Shown here piece by piece: positions 53,150-62,093 of a DNA stretch of 64,000 nt. The notes under the pieces are model-generated. The model was not told where the DNA came from. It did no database searches and was given only the letters and a program-made list of their open reading frames with translations. The position numbers and the translations under genes were made by a program. Position 1 is the first letter of the stretch. Each line of letters begins with the position of its first letter. The stretch lies in contig JAHBTN010000008.1 in the NCBI GenBank assembly GCA_019638575.1, forward strand, positions 62,001-126,000, in the 5' to 3' direction. Origin of the DNA: Ferruginibacter sp. (GTDB lineage: Bacteria > Bacteroidota > Bacteroidia > Chitinophagales > Chitinophagaceae).

Positions 53150-54286
53150 ATGAAAACATCTATGTTATTATTTACAGTGGCAATTTTATTGATTGCCGGT
53201 TGTAAAAAAAGTTCCGATGAAGACCCAACGCCGGGAGGGCAAAATGATATTCCGGCAATAGATAATGCTGTTCAGGCATTTATGAATACCTATGCTATAC
53301 CCGGTGTTTCTCTTGCCATTACAAAAGATGATAAGCTGGTGTATGTAAAATCTTATGGAAAAATGAGCGGTACAGATAATACTGCAATTACAAACAGCAA
53401 TTTATTCAGGATTGCCAGTGTATCTAAGCCAATAACAAGTGTTGGTATAATGAAACTTGTAGAAGCAGGGAAACTTACTTTAGACTCAAAAGTTTTTGGC
53501 CCGGGAAGCATTTTGGGAAGCGATTTTCCTTCTTCACACCTTGGCGATGTAAGTGATGTTACAATACGGAACCTGCTTCATCACACAACAAATGCATGGC
53601 CCAATAATGGCAGCGACCCTATGTTTCAACAACCGACAATGAATCACAGCCAATTAATTAGCTGGACTTTGGATAACTATAATGCGGTTACAACAAGGGG
53701 AATTTTCAGCTATTCTAATTTTGGTTATTGTATATTAGGCAGGGTTATTGAAAAACTTTCGGGTAAAAGTTACGAGCAGTTTATTAAAGACGAGGTACTA
53801 ACACCTTGTGGTATTAGTACCATGGTTATGTCGGGTAATACGCTTGCCGATAGAAAACCAAATGAAGTTATTTATAATGGCCAAAATGGCAACAACCCTT
53901 ATTTATATAATATCACCCGCATGGATTCACATGGCGGTTGGCTGGCAAGTGCAACTGATCTTGCCAGGTTTATGGTAAAGGTTGATGGTTTCCCGGGCAA
54001 GGCAGATATTTTGCAGCCTTCTACTTTAACTTTAATGACCACCATGTCGGTTCCTTCATCAAACTATGCATGCGGTTGGGGAGTTAATAGCGCCAATCAT
54101 TGGTGGCATACAGGAAGCTTACCGGGTACTGCTACAGAAATTATCAGGGCTAACTCGGGTTTTTGTTGGGTGGTTTTATGTAATTCAAGGAATAACTCTG
54201 CAAACTTTTCGGGTGCGCTTGACGGGTTGATTTGGCCATTTATAAATGATACCAGCACACCATGGCAAGATATTGATCAGTTTTAA
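53150..54286 (+). CDS. Class C beta-lactamase-like serine hydrolase, lipoprotein
   Basis: The 378-residue product has a lipoprotein signal with the lipobox IAGC (Cys18) and an acidic/Pro linker. A beta-lactamase/D-Ala-D-Ala carboxypeptidase fold follows. The catalytic motifs are S90-V91-S92-K93 (SxxK), Y188-S189-N190 (YxN) and H320-T321-G322 (the HTG equivalent of KTG). It could be a peptidase, esterase or beta-lactamase-like enzyme; the substrate cannot be told from sequence. The 258 nt upstream contain no recognisable gene. A terminator follows. Confidence 0.88.
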   Translation: MKTSMLLFTVAILLIAGCKKSSDEDPTPGGQNDIPAIDNAVQAFMNTYAIPGVSLAITKDDKLVYVKSYGKMSGTDNTAITNSNLFRIASVSKPITSVGIMKLVEAGKLTLDSKVFGPGSILGSDFPSSHLGDVSDVTIRNLLHHTTNAWPNNGSDPMFQQPTMNHSQLISWTLDNYNAVTTRGIFSYSNFGYCILGRVIEKLSGKSYEQFIKDEVLTPCGISTMVMSGNTLADRKPNEVIYNGQNGNNPYLYNITRMDSHGGWLASATDLARFMVKVDGFPGKADILQPSTLTLMTTMSVPSSNYACGWGVNSANHWWHTGSLPGTATEIIRANSGFCWVVLCNSRNNSANFSGALDGLIWPFINDTSTPWQDIDQF

Positions 54287-54330
54287 CAAACTTAGTATGT
54301 AGCATAGTTTTGATTGTTTAATGTACCTCA

Positions 54331-54373
54331 AAAAAAAAATTGCACCGGTGTTTTACTGAGTGCAATTTTTTTT
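54331..54373. terminator. Bidirectional terminator between convergent genes
   Basis: An A-run and ATTGCAC pair with GTGCAAT and a T-run across a 14-nt loop. The hairpin lies between the serine hydrolase stop (54286) and the BchI-like gene stop (54405), so it can serve both. Confidence 0.8.
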
Positions 54374-54404
54374 ATCATTCACTAAAATTGTATTGTATTT
54401 GATT

Positions 54405-55931
54405 TTAATTAAAATCATCTTCATTAAAATCATCTTCATTAAAATGTTGCGTACCTATATTCAGCATACTTCCCATAAGGTCTCTAAATTCAATTTTACC
54501 TTCCAGTAATTTTTTGCTGATGAGCGAATAGGCGGCAAGGCCATGCAACACAAATTCCATTAGCAGGGCATTTTCTTTATCATTGGCTGCCTTAAAATAT
54601 TTTTTTACAATGGCATGTAACCCGTCCACCTTGTACAAAAGTTGTACTTTGTCATCATCTTTTGTTTCAAAAAAAATATTTATGGTATTGCCGGCATCAA
54701 ACCATCTTATAATCGATTTATAAGGATTGTCTTCAGTTGCAGTTTCTTTGCTTCTTTTCTTTTTTAATGTATCCGGATTAGGAAAATATTGTGCAAACAG
54801 TGTTCGTATAGATCGATCCAACAAATTAAATGCAACCTGGTAGGGGCCTTCCTGTTCGCCTTCATAAACCAATTCTATCTTACCCGTTATTGATGGGATG
54901 ATGCCAACAAGATCGCTTAACCAAACTTGTGTTTCTTTTTCTTCATTGATGATAGCTCTTCGTTCGGCAGCGCTAACGGCATTTTCATAAGCGCTGATGC
55001 TGAGCCTGGCGCTTACACCACTTTTTTTATCTACCAGTTCGCTGGCCCTTGCTTCAAATGATACTTGTTCAATCAGTCTTTTTACCAGGTCGCTTATTTT
55101 TACCCTTTGTTGTTGATCGGGTTCAATAGCTGCTTCCTGAATTGTTATCTCCAAAGCGGTTTCAATATTTTTTGGATAATGAGTGAGAATCTGGCTTTCA
55201 ATCCTGTCTTTAAGCGGAGTTACAATGCTACCCCTGTTGGTATAATCTTCGGGGTTGGCAGTAAAAACAAACAATACATCTAAGGGCAACCGCAATTTAA
55301 ATCCCCTAATCTGCAAATCGCCTTCTTCTAAAATATTAAAAAGCGAAACCTGTATCCTTGCCTGCAGGTCGGGCAATTCATTTATCACAAAAATACACCT
55401 GTTGCTTCTTGGAATGATGCCATAATGCAGCACTTGTTCATCAGCAAAACTTAATTTTAAATTGGCCGCTTTTATCGGGTCAATATCGCCAATAAGGTCG
55501 GCAACACTTACATCGGGAGTGGCCAGTTTTTCGGCATAGCGTTCGCTGCGGTGCAGCCATTCAATTGGTGTATCATCGGCTTTGCTTGCAATAAGATTTA
55601 TTGCATACCGGGAAATGGGTTGCAACGGATCGTCATTTATTTCACTGCCTGCTACGTAAGGAATATATTCATCCAACAAATCAATCATCTGCCGGGCCAT
55701 TCTTGTTTTAGCCTGCCCACGCAAGCCTAAAAACAAAATATTATGTTTAGATAATAATGCCCTCTCTGTATCTGGTATCACCGAATCTTCGTAACCTATA
55801 ATGCCGGGAAAAGGATTTTGCTTTGCCTTTATTTTTTTAATAAGATTTTCCCTAATCTCCTGCCGGATGCTTTTGCAAACATAACCACTCTTTTTTAATG
55901 CTGCTAATGTTTTAATGCTTGGTTTACTCAT
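54405..55931 (-). CDS. BchI/MoxR-like AAA+ ATPase
   Basis: The 508-residue cytoplasmic protein has an AAA+ core of the magnesium-chelatase type, with Walker A FLGLRGQAKTR near 67-77 and Walker B CIFVINELPDL near 181-191. The next segment, FVFTANPEDYTNRGSIVTPL, carries sensor 1. A helical C-terminal half of unknown function follows. The C-terminus ends in an acidic repeat, NEDDF twice and a final N. The gene is 63 nt after a VWA-domain gene on the same strand, the usual AAA-plus-VWA pairing. Roles in metal insertion or protein-complex remodelling are possible. Confidence 0.88.
   Translation of the reverse strand: MSKPSIKTLAALKKSGYVCKSIRQEIRENLIKKIKAKQNPFPGIIGYEDSVIPDTERALLSKHNILFLGLRGQAKTRMARQMIDLLDEYIPYVAGSEINDDPLQPISRYAINLIASKADDTPIEWLHRSERYAEKLATPDVSVADLIGDIDPIKAANLKLSFADEQVLHYGIIPRSNRCIFVINELPDLQARIQVSLFNILEEGDLQIRGFKLRLPLDVLFVFTANPEDYTNRGSIVTPLKDRIESQILTHYPKNIETALEITIQEAAIEPDQQQRVKISDLVKRLIEQVSFEARASELVDKKSGVSARLSISAYENAVSAAERRAIINEEKETQVWLSDLVGIIPSITGKIELVYEGEQEGPYQVAFNLLDRSIRTLFAQYFPNPDTLKKKRSKETATEDNPYKSIIRWFDAGNTINIFFETKDDDKVQLLYKVDGLHAIVKKYFKAANDKENALLMEFVLHGLAAYSLISKKLLEGKIEFRDLMGSMLNIGTQHFNEDDFNEDDFN
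54411..54440 (-). repeat. Two 15-bp direct repeats at the gene's 3' end
   Basis: The 15-mer AAAATCATCTTCATT (plus strand) occurs at 54411-54425 and 54426-54440. It encodes the repeated NEDDF tail of the AAA+ protein, and copy-number change would alter tail length by five residues. Confidence 0.85.
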
Positions 55932-55994
55932 CTTTTAAAGTTAAAATTCAAAAAGGCTTAATTCAATAAAAATAAAATTATTTCGGCCGGTTCA

Positions 55995-57092
55995 TTAATA
56001 AACTGTTTTTCTTTTACCACTTTCAAAATCCCTAAAAATGAAAGCGCCCAGTTTATCCAACGATGCAAAGAAAGCTTTGCCGCTATTGGTTTCTGTAAAC
56101 TCCTGTACAAACCTTTGCAAGTACGGGTCGGATGCAATCATGAAAGTAGTGATAGGTATTTTTAATTTTTTGCATTGTGTTGCCAGGTTCATGCATCGGT
56201 TTAGTATTTTCCTGTCAACACCCCAACTGTTTTTATAATAGCGTTTGCCTATTTTTAAACAAGTGGGTTTACCATCGGTTATCATAAATATTTGTTTATT
56301 AGGATTACGGCGCCTTCTTAAAATATCCATTGCCAGTTCTAATCCTGCCACGGTGTTGGTATGATAAGGCCCCACCTGTAAATAGGGTAGGTCTTTAATT
56401 TCGATAGGCCATGCATCGTTTCCGAAAACAACTATATCTAAAGTGTCTTTGGGGTATTTTGTTTTGATAAGCTCACTTAATGCCATCGCAACTTTTTTGG
56501 CAGGTGTTATCCTGTCTTCGCCATATAAAATCATGGAGTGCGAAATGTCAATCATCAATACAGTTGATGTTTGCGATTTTATATCGGTCTCACTTATTTC
56601 TAAATCATCTTCCTGTATGTGGAAACTGTCGATACCATGATTAATTTGAGCATTTCGGATGCTGTTGGTAAAATCAATCTGCTCCATGGTATCACCAAAC
56701 TGAAAGGGCCTTGTTTCAGGATTTATTTCATCGCCTTTGCCGGGTTTATAAGTTTGGTGGTTGCCCTGCTTTGTTTTTTTTAGTTTACCAAAAATCTCTT
56801 CAAGGCTTTTTTTGCGTATGCCTTGCTCGGTTTTAGGAGTGATTTTTATTTCGCCTAAACCATTGTTGTCATCAATATATCCTTTGCTTTTTAAATCTTC
56901 AATAAAATCTCCAATGCCATATTCATCATTGGTAAGCTTATATTCTTTATCCAGTTCATTCATCCATTGCATGGCTTCATTAAAATCGCCATTGGTATAT
57001 GTCAGTAACTGTAAAAAAAGGTTTAGCAACGTCTCAAATGGAGATTTGCCTTGAATGTTGGGATCGTATTTACTAAAGTTGTAGCCGGGCAA
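55995..57092 (-). CDS. VWA-domain protein paired with the AAA+ ATPase
   Basis: The 365-residue product has a charged N-terminal helical part (about 1-140) and a von Willebrand A domain at about 170-365 with the MIDAS motif DISHS (VLMIDISHSMILYGEDR) and the later FMITDGKP. It is predicted cytoplasmic, with no signal peptide. The partner AAA+ gene is adjacent, as in BchI-BchD and MoxR-VWA systems, where the VWA protein binds target or metal ion. The frame starts only at TTG (57092); a stop lies 6 nt upstream, and the next ATG is 40 residues in, past conserved-looking sequence. Confidence 0.86.
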   Translation of the reverse strand: MPGYNFSKYDPNIQGKSPFETLLNLFLQLLTYTNGDFNEAMQWMNELDKEYKLTNDEYGIGDFIEDLKSKGYIDDNNGLGEIKITPKTEQGIRKKSLEEIFGKLKKTKQGNHQTYKPGKGDEINPETRPFQFGDTMEQIDFTNSIRNAQINHGIDSFHIQEDDLEISETDIKSQTSTVLMIDISHSMILYGEDRITPAKKVAMALSELIKTKYPKDTLDIVVFGNDAWPIEIKDLPYLQVGPYHTNTVAGLELAMDILRRRRNPNKQIFMITDGKPTCLKIGKRYYKNSWGVDRKILNRCMNLATQCKKLKIPITTFMIASDPYLQRFVQEFTETNSGKAFFASLDKLGAFIFRDFESGKRKTVY

Positions 57093-57096
57093 TGGT

Positions 57097-57254
57097 TAAT
57101 GTATAATGAATAATGTAAAATGTATAATGTAAAATGTATAATGTAAAATGTATAATGTAAAATGTTTTGAGAATTCAAAATTCAAAATTCATAACTCATA
57201 ACTCTCAATTATACATTATCAATTATAAATTGTCAATTATAAATTGTCAATTAT
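57097..57254. repeat. AT-rich tandem 14-bp repeats upstream of the VWA gene
   Basis: Four tandem copies of TAATGTAAAATGTA lie at 57111-57166 (last base of copy 4 differs), preceded by a degenerate copy. A second array with unit CAATTATAAATTGT has two and a half copies at 57220-57254. Short ATTCAAA and CATAACT doublets lie between. Both arrays have a 14-bp period. The region is non-coding. Confidence 0.85.
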
Positions 57255-57304
57255 TACCTAAAGTACAAAACATTTTACCTAACTGATTTGTTCGGTTGTT
57301 AAAT

Positions 57305-57342
57305 AAAAAAAATCTCCTGTTTTTTATTCAGGAGATTTTTTT
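57305..57342. terminator. Terminator of the GT117 gene
   Basis: An A-run and AATCTCCTG pair with CAGGAGATT and a T-run across a 9-nt loop. On the minus strand it lies 8 nt after the DUF2723 gene's stop codon. The symmetric A/T flanks allow activity in both directions. Confidence 0.85.
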
Positions 57343-57349
57343 GAGTTTG

Positions 57350-60300
57350 TTACTTATTTTTTTGTGAATCTTTTGGTGTAACGGGCAGTGTTTTTATTTG
57401 TCCCGGTGTTTCGGTAGGTAAACCTCCGGGATTTTTATATTGTTGCTCCAGGGCCATTATCCTCATCAGGAATTCTTCTGCCGAGTTCCTGTCTCCACTT
57501 TTGCGCCCGTTTTGATCTACATAATTAAATACGCTGTTTTTTGCATCATCAAGGCCGTCGTAATAGCTAATCTGCTGTTGAAGGTCTTTTTTCAGGCTTT
57601 TTGTAATTTTTGAAGCCAACACGGTATCTTCTGCAGCATAAGATGCCTGTAACAACATATACGAAATATAATTGTGTTGCTGAAAACGGCTTACCATTCC
57701 ATAAGGGAAATTTTCTTCCAGCATCATTTTATCAACTTTTTCCAGCATTTTTTTTGCTTCATCTTTCCTGTTTTTTTGTGCCAGGTCAAGCGCTGCAGTT
57801 GCATATGCCATCCTGATGGTATTCAGGTGCCTGCGGTTTTCTTCATCAAAATACACGCCGGGTTTATCGGCATTACCGCTTTTAAATTCTTTCATCATCT
57901 TATCATAAGCCCAGTCGTCGTTAACATCACTGTTTACTACCGGTACTAACCTATAGGTTAATCCATCCTGGCGTAAATATTTTTGAAAGCCAAGATCTCC
58001 ACCTCCCTGCGATGTAAAATAAATAGGACGTTTCCATTTATTGGCTGCAATGATATTTAAGATGGCAGCATCGTTTTTAAACAATACATTTTTAGGTATT
58101 TCAAAAACTATTTGCGAAAGTACGCTGTCGTTTGCATTAACAGTTCCGTTTTGCCTTACTGTATTTATATCAACAGGTACCGATACTTTCCTAGAAGGAA
58201 AAATATTTAATGTACCTCCATCACGCCCAACTTCCATTTTGTTTGGATCATCACTACCTGCATAATCTTTCATCATGGTATATAAATCCATAGGCTGCGA
58301 TGGGTCGGTTGTAATACCGGCTTTTGACCTGTATTTAGCAAGAAAAGTAGGATTGTTGCCATAAAGCCCTTCGGGCGAATAGATGATATCACGGTTAGCG
58401 CCTTCAATTTGCGCTGCAGACCAGATAGGATCTATAGGGTCGCTTTGGTTTACTTTATAACGCAGTTGATTTATGTACCAGTCGGTACCCAAAAGGCTTG
58501 AATTAATAACTCTTATATCCCTGCGGATGCCCTGTACTTCCTGTGCATACCAAAGCGGGTAGGTATCGTTATCGCCAAAAGTTATCAGTACTGCATTGGG
58601 GGCACAGCTTTGTAAATAATCGATAGCTAAATCTCTTGCCAGCGTTTTATTGCTGCGGTCGTGGTCGTCCCATTCCTGGCTTGCCATCAATACCGGTACA
58701 GCCAGTAAACAAAGCCCACCTGCGGCTATATTTAAAACGTTTTTGTTTTTTATAAACCTTGAAAACAAATCTTTTACATACAATACACCAATACCTATCC
58801 ACATGGCAAAGGCGTAAAATGAACCTACATAAGCATAATCCCTTTCACGTGGCTGGTTGCCGGCCTGGTTTAAATAAAATACAATGGCCAGCCCGGTAAA
58901 AAAGAATAATAATCCTACAACCAGGAAATCTTTTCTGTCTTTCAACACTTGATAAACCAAACCTAAAATACCGAGTAGTAATGGCAGGACAAATAGTTTG
59001 TTGTTTGCTTTGTTATGTTTCAAACTGTCGGGTAATGTATCCTGGTTGCCAAGGCGGGCATTATCCCAAAAACTTAACCCTGTTTTCCAGTTACCATCAC
59101 GTACGTTAGCCATGTTTACACCTTGTATATCATCTTGCTTACCGGCAAAATTCCACATAAAATAACGCAGGTACATCCAGCCAACCTGGTAAGCCATTGC
59201 AAATTGGATATTTTCGGCCATGGTTGGGGCCCGTTCCCAATTGCCTTGCTGGTCTTTTCCAATTCCCATCCAGCTTGCATAATAATCAGCATGGCCCTGG
59301 TCGTTGCTTTGATCCCACATACGGGGGAAAAGATGTTTATCGGCAGCGGCATACACATATTCTACCTTTCTGCCGTTTTTTTCATATTTGCCATTGCTCT
59401 TAACATAGGTTTCGGTAATCTTTGTGTCTTCGGGTTGGGCTGTAAAATCCTGGCCATATAAAATTGGCCAATCGCCATACTGCTCACGGCTTAAATAACC
59501 CACTAAGTTTACGGGATTATCTACATTAAACATATCTACGGCAGGGTCGGCATTTGACCGCACTAATGTTGTAAAGTAAGTTGAATAACCCAGCAACATA
59601 AACACAAAACTCCACAGGCCAAGTTTTAAAAAATTCCAGTTACGTTTACTTGCTATCCTTAAACCAAAATATACAAGCACTGCAATAAGTATGAAGAAGA
59701 ATGCAAAGCCCGAAAAGAAAGGCAATCCAAAATCGTTTACAAACAGGATATCAAAATTGCCGGCGCCTTTAATGGTCCAAACAATTACCGCTTTTTGTAC
59801 CAGGCCGGTAATACCGCAACCGATTGCAAAGGCCCAAAAAGTACCCCATTTTGTAATTTTTTCGTAACGCTTAAAATAATAAATAACTACAATAGCCGGT
59901 ATTGTAAGCAGGTTTAACAGGTGAACCCCAATTGATAATCCCATCAGGTAAAAAATCAGTATTATCCAACGATCGGCTTTTGTAAAATGGCCTTTTATGC
60001 CTTCTTTTTGTTCGGCATCTACATTTTGTTCCCATTTTAGTATGGCCCAAAAAACAACAGCTGTAAAAAAAGATGATAAGGCATACACTTCGCCTTCGAC
60101 GGCGCTGTACCAAAACGAATCGGAAAAAGTATAAGCAAGGGCACCAACAACACCGGCTGCAATGATGCCAAATATTTTTTCATTATTGAGTTCGCTACCA
60201 TTTTTTAAAACCAGTTTGCGGGCAAAATGTGTAATGCTCCAAAACAGGAACAAGATGGTGAAACCGCTTGCCAATGCGCTCATCAGGTTAATGCCCGTGG

Positions 60301-60517
60301 CTGCATGTGCAGCATCAAAGGGAACCATGAACAATCTTCCAATTAAAACAAATAAAGGCGCTCCCGGCGGGTGAGGTATTTGCAGTTTATAGGCGCTTGA
60401 TGCAAACTCGCCACAGTCCCAAAGGCTGCCTGTAGCTTCCATAGTCATAATATACACAGCACATGCAATAATGCAGATGATCCACCCGGTAATGTTGTTA
60501 ATGCGTTTAAAACTCAT
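57350..60517 (-). CDS. DUF2723/GT117 large membrane protein
   Basis: The 1055-residue product has about 11-12 hydrophobic helices in its first 560 residues, including the family start GSLWDCGEFASSAYKLQIPH near 31-50 with an Asp-Glu motif as in GT-C glycosyltransferases. A soluble C-terminal half has LLGTDWYINQLRYK and TPR-like helices (about 880-1030). This is the DUF2723 family, classed as glycosyltransferase family 117 and related to eukaryotic TMEM260 O-mannosyltransferases. It is likely to glycosylate exported proteins. The gene has its own promoter box and terminator. Confidence 0.92.
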   Translation of the reverse strand: MSFKRINNITGWIICIIACAVYIMTMEATGSLWDCGEFASSAYKLQIPHPPGAPLFVLIGRLFMVPFDAAHAATGINLMSALASGFTILFLFWSITHFARKLVLKNGSELNNEKIFGIIAAGVVGALAYTFSDSFWYSAVEGEVYALSSFFTAVVFWAILKWEQNVDAEQKEGIKGHFTKADRWIILIFYLMGLSIGVHLLNLLTIPAIVVIYYFKRYEKITKWGTFWAFAIGCGITGLVQKAVIVWTIKGAGNFDILFVNDFGLPFFSGFAFFFILIAVLVYFGLRIASKRNWNFLKLGLWSFVFMLLGYSTYFTTLVRSNADPAVDMFNVDNPVNLVGYLSREQYGDWPILYGQDFTAQPEDTKITETYVKSNGKYEKNGRKVEYVYAAADKHLFPRMWDQSNDQGHADYYASWMGIGKDQQGNWERAPTMAENIQFAMAYQVGWMYLRYFMWNFAGKQDDIQGVNMANVRDGNWKTGLSFWDNARLGNQDTLPDSLKHNKANNKLFVLPLLLGILGLVYQVLKDRKDFLVVGLLFFFTGLAIVFYLNQAGNQPRERDYAYVGSFYAFAMWIGIGVLYVKDLFSRFIKNKNVLNIAAGGLCLLAVPVLMASQEWDDHDRSNKTLARDLAIDYLQSCAPNAVLITFGDNDTYPLWYAQEVQGIRRDIRVINSSLLGTDWYINQLRYKVNQSDPIDPIWSAAQIEGANRDIIYSPEGLYGNNPTFLAKYRSKAGITTDPSQPMDLYTMMKDYAGSDDPNKMEVGRDGGTLNIFPSRKVSVPVDINTVRQNGTVNANDSVLSQIVFEIPKNVLFKNDAAILNIIAANKWKRPIYFTSQGGGDLGFQKYLRQDGLTYRLVPVVNSDVNDDWAYDKMMKEFKSGNADKPGVYFDEENRRHLNTIRMAYATAALDLAQKNRKDEAKKMLEKVDKMMLEENFPYGMVSRFQQHNYISYMLLQASYAAEDTVLASKITKSLKKDLQQQISYYDGLDDAKNSVFNYVDQNGRKSGDRNSAEEFLMRIMALEQQYKNPGGLPTETPGQIKTLPVTPKDSQKNK

Positions 60518-60539
60518 AATTATATTGGTTATAAGTTGG

Positions 60540-60547
60540 CAAATATA
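60540..60547 (-). promoter_or_regulatory. -7 box TATATTTG for the DUF2723 gene
   Basis: Exact TAnnTTTG on the minus strand, 22 nt before the ATG at 60517. Confidence 0.45.
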
Positions 60548-60757
60548 AAGATGTTTGGGGGTTTGCAGTTTAGTGGAGATGTTATTTTTTAAATAGTGTA
60601 TTTACGGATACTTTTTATTATTGAAATAAAGACAATACAAAATATTGAACTTGTATGTTATTTTTAATGAATTACAATTTCAGTTTCATAAATTTTTATA
60701 CGCCAACGCTAATTTTTACACAACACTCTTAATTTAATATAGGTTAACACTGCGGCG

Positions 60758-60765
60758 TATATTTG
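60758..60765 (+). promoter_or_regulatory. -7 box TATATTTG for the DMT transporter
   Basis: Exact TAnnTTTG on the plus strand, ending 4 nt before the ATG at 60770. A leaderless transcript is implied. Confidence 0.4.
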
Positions 60766-60769
60766 AGTA

Positions 60770-61672
60770 ATGAAAAAGGCCCTTTTACAACTTCATGCAG
60801 CAGTTTTTTTGGCAGGATTTACAGCTATACTGGGTAAGCTGATAACATTAAATGAAGGGCTGCTTGTTTGGTTCAGGCTTTTTATTACAGTGGTAACACT
60901 TGGAGCCATTTTGGTTTATAAGAAACAACTGATGCGTATTCCTTTTAATGATATGCTGAAGATTTTTGGAGTAGGTGTTATTGTGGCATTGCATTGGGTT
61001 ACGTTTTATGGTAGTGTAAAATATGCCAATGTTTCGGTTGCCCTGGTTTGTTTTAGCGCCACAGGATTTTTTACGGCATTGTTTGAGCCTGTTATTTTAA
61101 AAAGAAAGCTTTCGGTTGTTGAGATTTTGTTGGGATTACTGGCAATTTTGGGCATCTATATAATTTTTGATTTTCACCCGCAGTACAAACTGGGTATTGT
61201 GTTTGGATTGTTATCTGCTGTGGGCAGCGCCTTGTTTCCTATTTTTAATAAAAAATTATTACATACTTATTCGCCCAAAATATTAACGCTGTACGAACTG
61301 GGCGGTGGTTTACTTGCCCTTACTTTAATTGTGCCTGTATATTTGATATTTTTTCCTGCCGTATATTATGCACCAACTACTACAGATTGGTTGTGGTTGC
61401 TGGTGCTTGCATGGTTTTGCACTGTACTTAGTTTCGATTTACAGTTGAATGCTTTAAAAAAAATCTCTGCATTTACTGCAAACCTTACTTATAACCTGGA
61501 GCCTGTGTATGGTATCATAATGGCATTTATCTTTTTTAAAGAAAATAAAAACCTGCACAGCCAGTTTTATATTGGCCTTTTGCTGATAATATTTGCAGTA
61601 GCATTACAAATGATGCGTATTGCCAGGCAACAAAAAGAACCGCATCTTATAAAAACTGGTATCCTAAACTAA
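60770..61672 (+). CDS. DMT-superfamily (EamA) transporter
   Basis: The 300-residue product has ten hydrophobic helices arranged as two EamA repeats (about 5-133 and 145-280). Typical motifs are FLAGFTAILGKLI in helix 1, HWVTFYGSVKYANVSVALVC near 66-85, and the late SAFTANLTYNLEPVYGIIMAFIFF near 231-254, with its conserved Pro. It likely exports or imports small metabolites such as amino acids; the substrate is unknown. Its stop overlaps the OsmC stop by 4 nt on the opposite strand. Confidence 0.9.
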   Translation: MKKALLQLHAAVFLAGFTAILGKLITLNEGLLVWFRLFITVVTLGAILVYKKQLMRIPFNDMLKIFGVGVIVALHWVTFYGSVKYANVSVALVCFSATGFFTALFEPVILKRKLSVVEILLGLLAILGIYIIFDFHPQYKLGIVFGLLSAVGSALFPIFNKKLLHTYSPKILTLYELGGGLLALTLIVPVYLIFFPAVYYAPTTTDWLWLLVLAWFCTVLSFDLQLNALKKISAFTANLTYNLEPVYGIIMAFIFFKENKNLHSQFYIGLLLIIFAVALQMMRIARQQKEPHLIKTGILN

Positions 61673-62088
61673 TCAAGGTAAATGATTTCTGTTTCAAGTT
61701 TTGCAAAGGCTTTAAACATGGCTGCAACTCCGCAATATTTATCCTGCGATAAAGCAACAGCTTTTTCCATTTTTGAACGGTCGGCAACATCTAATTTTAT
61801 GCTGTAGGTTAGTTTAACCTTGTTGTAATATTTTGGATGTTCGTCTGTAAGTGCAGCATCTACATTAATATTAAAATCACTGAACTTAACTTTCATTTTA
61901 TTTAAAATAGAAACCACATCTATACCTGTACAACCTGCCAGAGAAGCCAGCATCAGGCGTTTGGGGCTTGGGCCGCTATCGTTACCGCCATCATCAGGCG
62001 TGGTATCCATCCTAACATCGTGCCCGTTAATGGTAGATGTAAATGCCATGTTTTCATTAAAGACTGTTTTAACCGAATGTGTTGCCAT
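61669..62088 (-). CDS. OsmC-family protein
   Basis: The 139-residue product matches OsmC/Ohr-like thiol peroxidases or their redox-sensing relatives. The first conserved Cys is in LASLAGCTGIDVVSILNKM (about 48-66) and the second in SQDKYCGVAAMF near 114-125. The usual GGNDxGPxP element appears as GGNDSGPSPKRLML near 34-47. It may reduce organic hydroperoxides. It starts 5 nt after the beta-helix gene on the same strand. Confidence 0.9.
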   Translation of the reverse strand: MATHSVKTVFNENMAFTSTINGHDVRMDTTPDDGGNDSGPSPKRLMLASLAGCTGIDVVSILNKMKVKFSDFNINVDAALTDEHPKYYNKVKLTYSIKLDVADRSKMEKAVALSQDKYCGVAAMFKAFAKLETEIIYLD

Positions 62089-62093
62089 GTCTG

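Noticed and set aside
57097..57254. Possible CRISPR array
   Set aside because: Units are only 14 bp and directly adjacent without unique spacers, and no cas genes are present.
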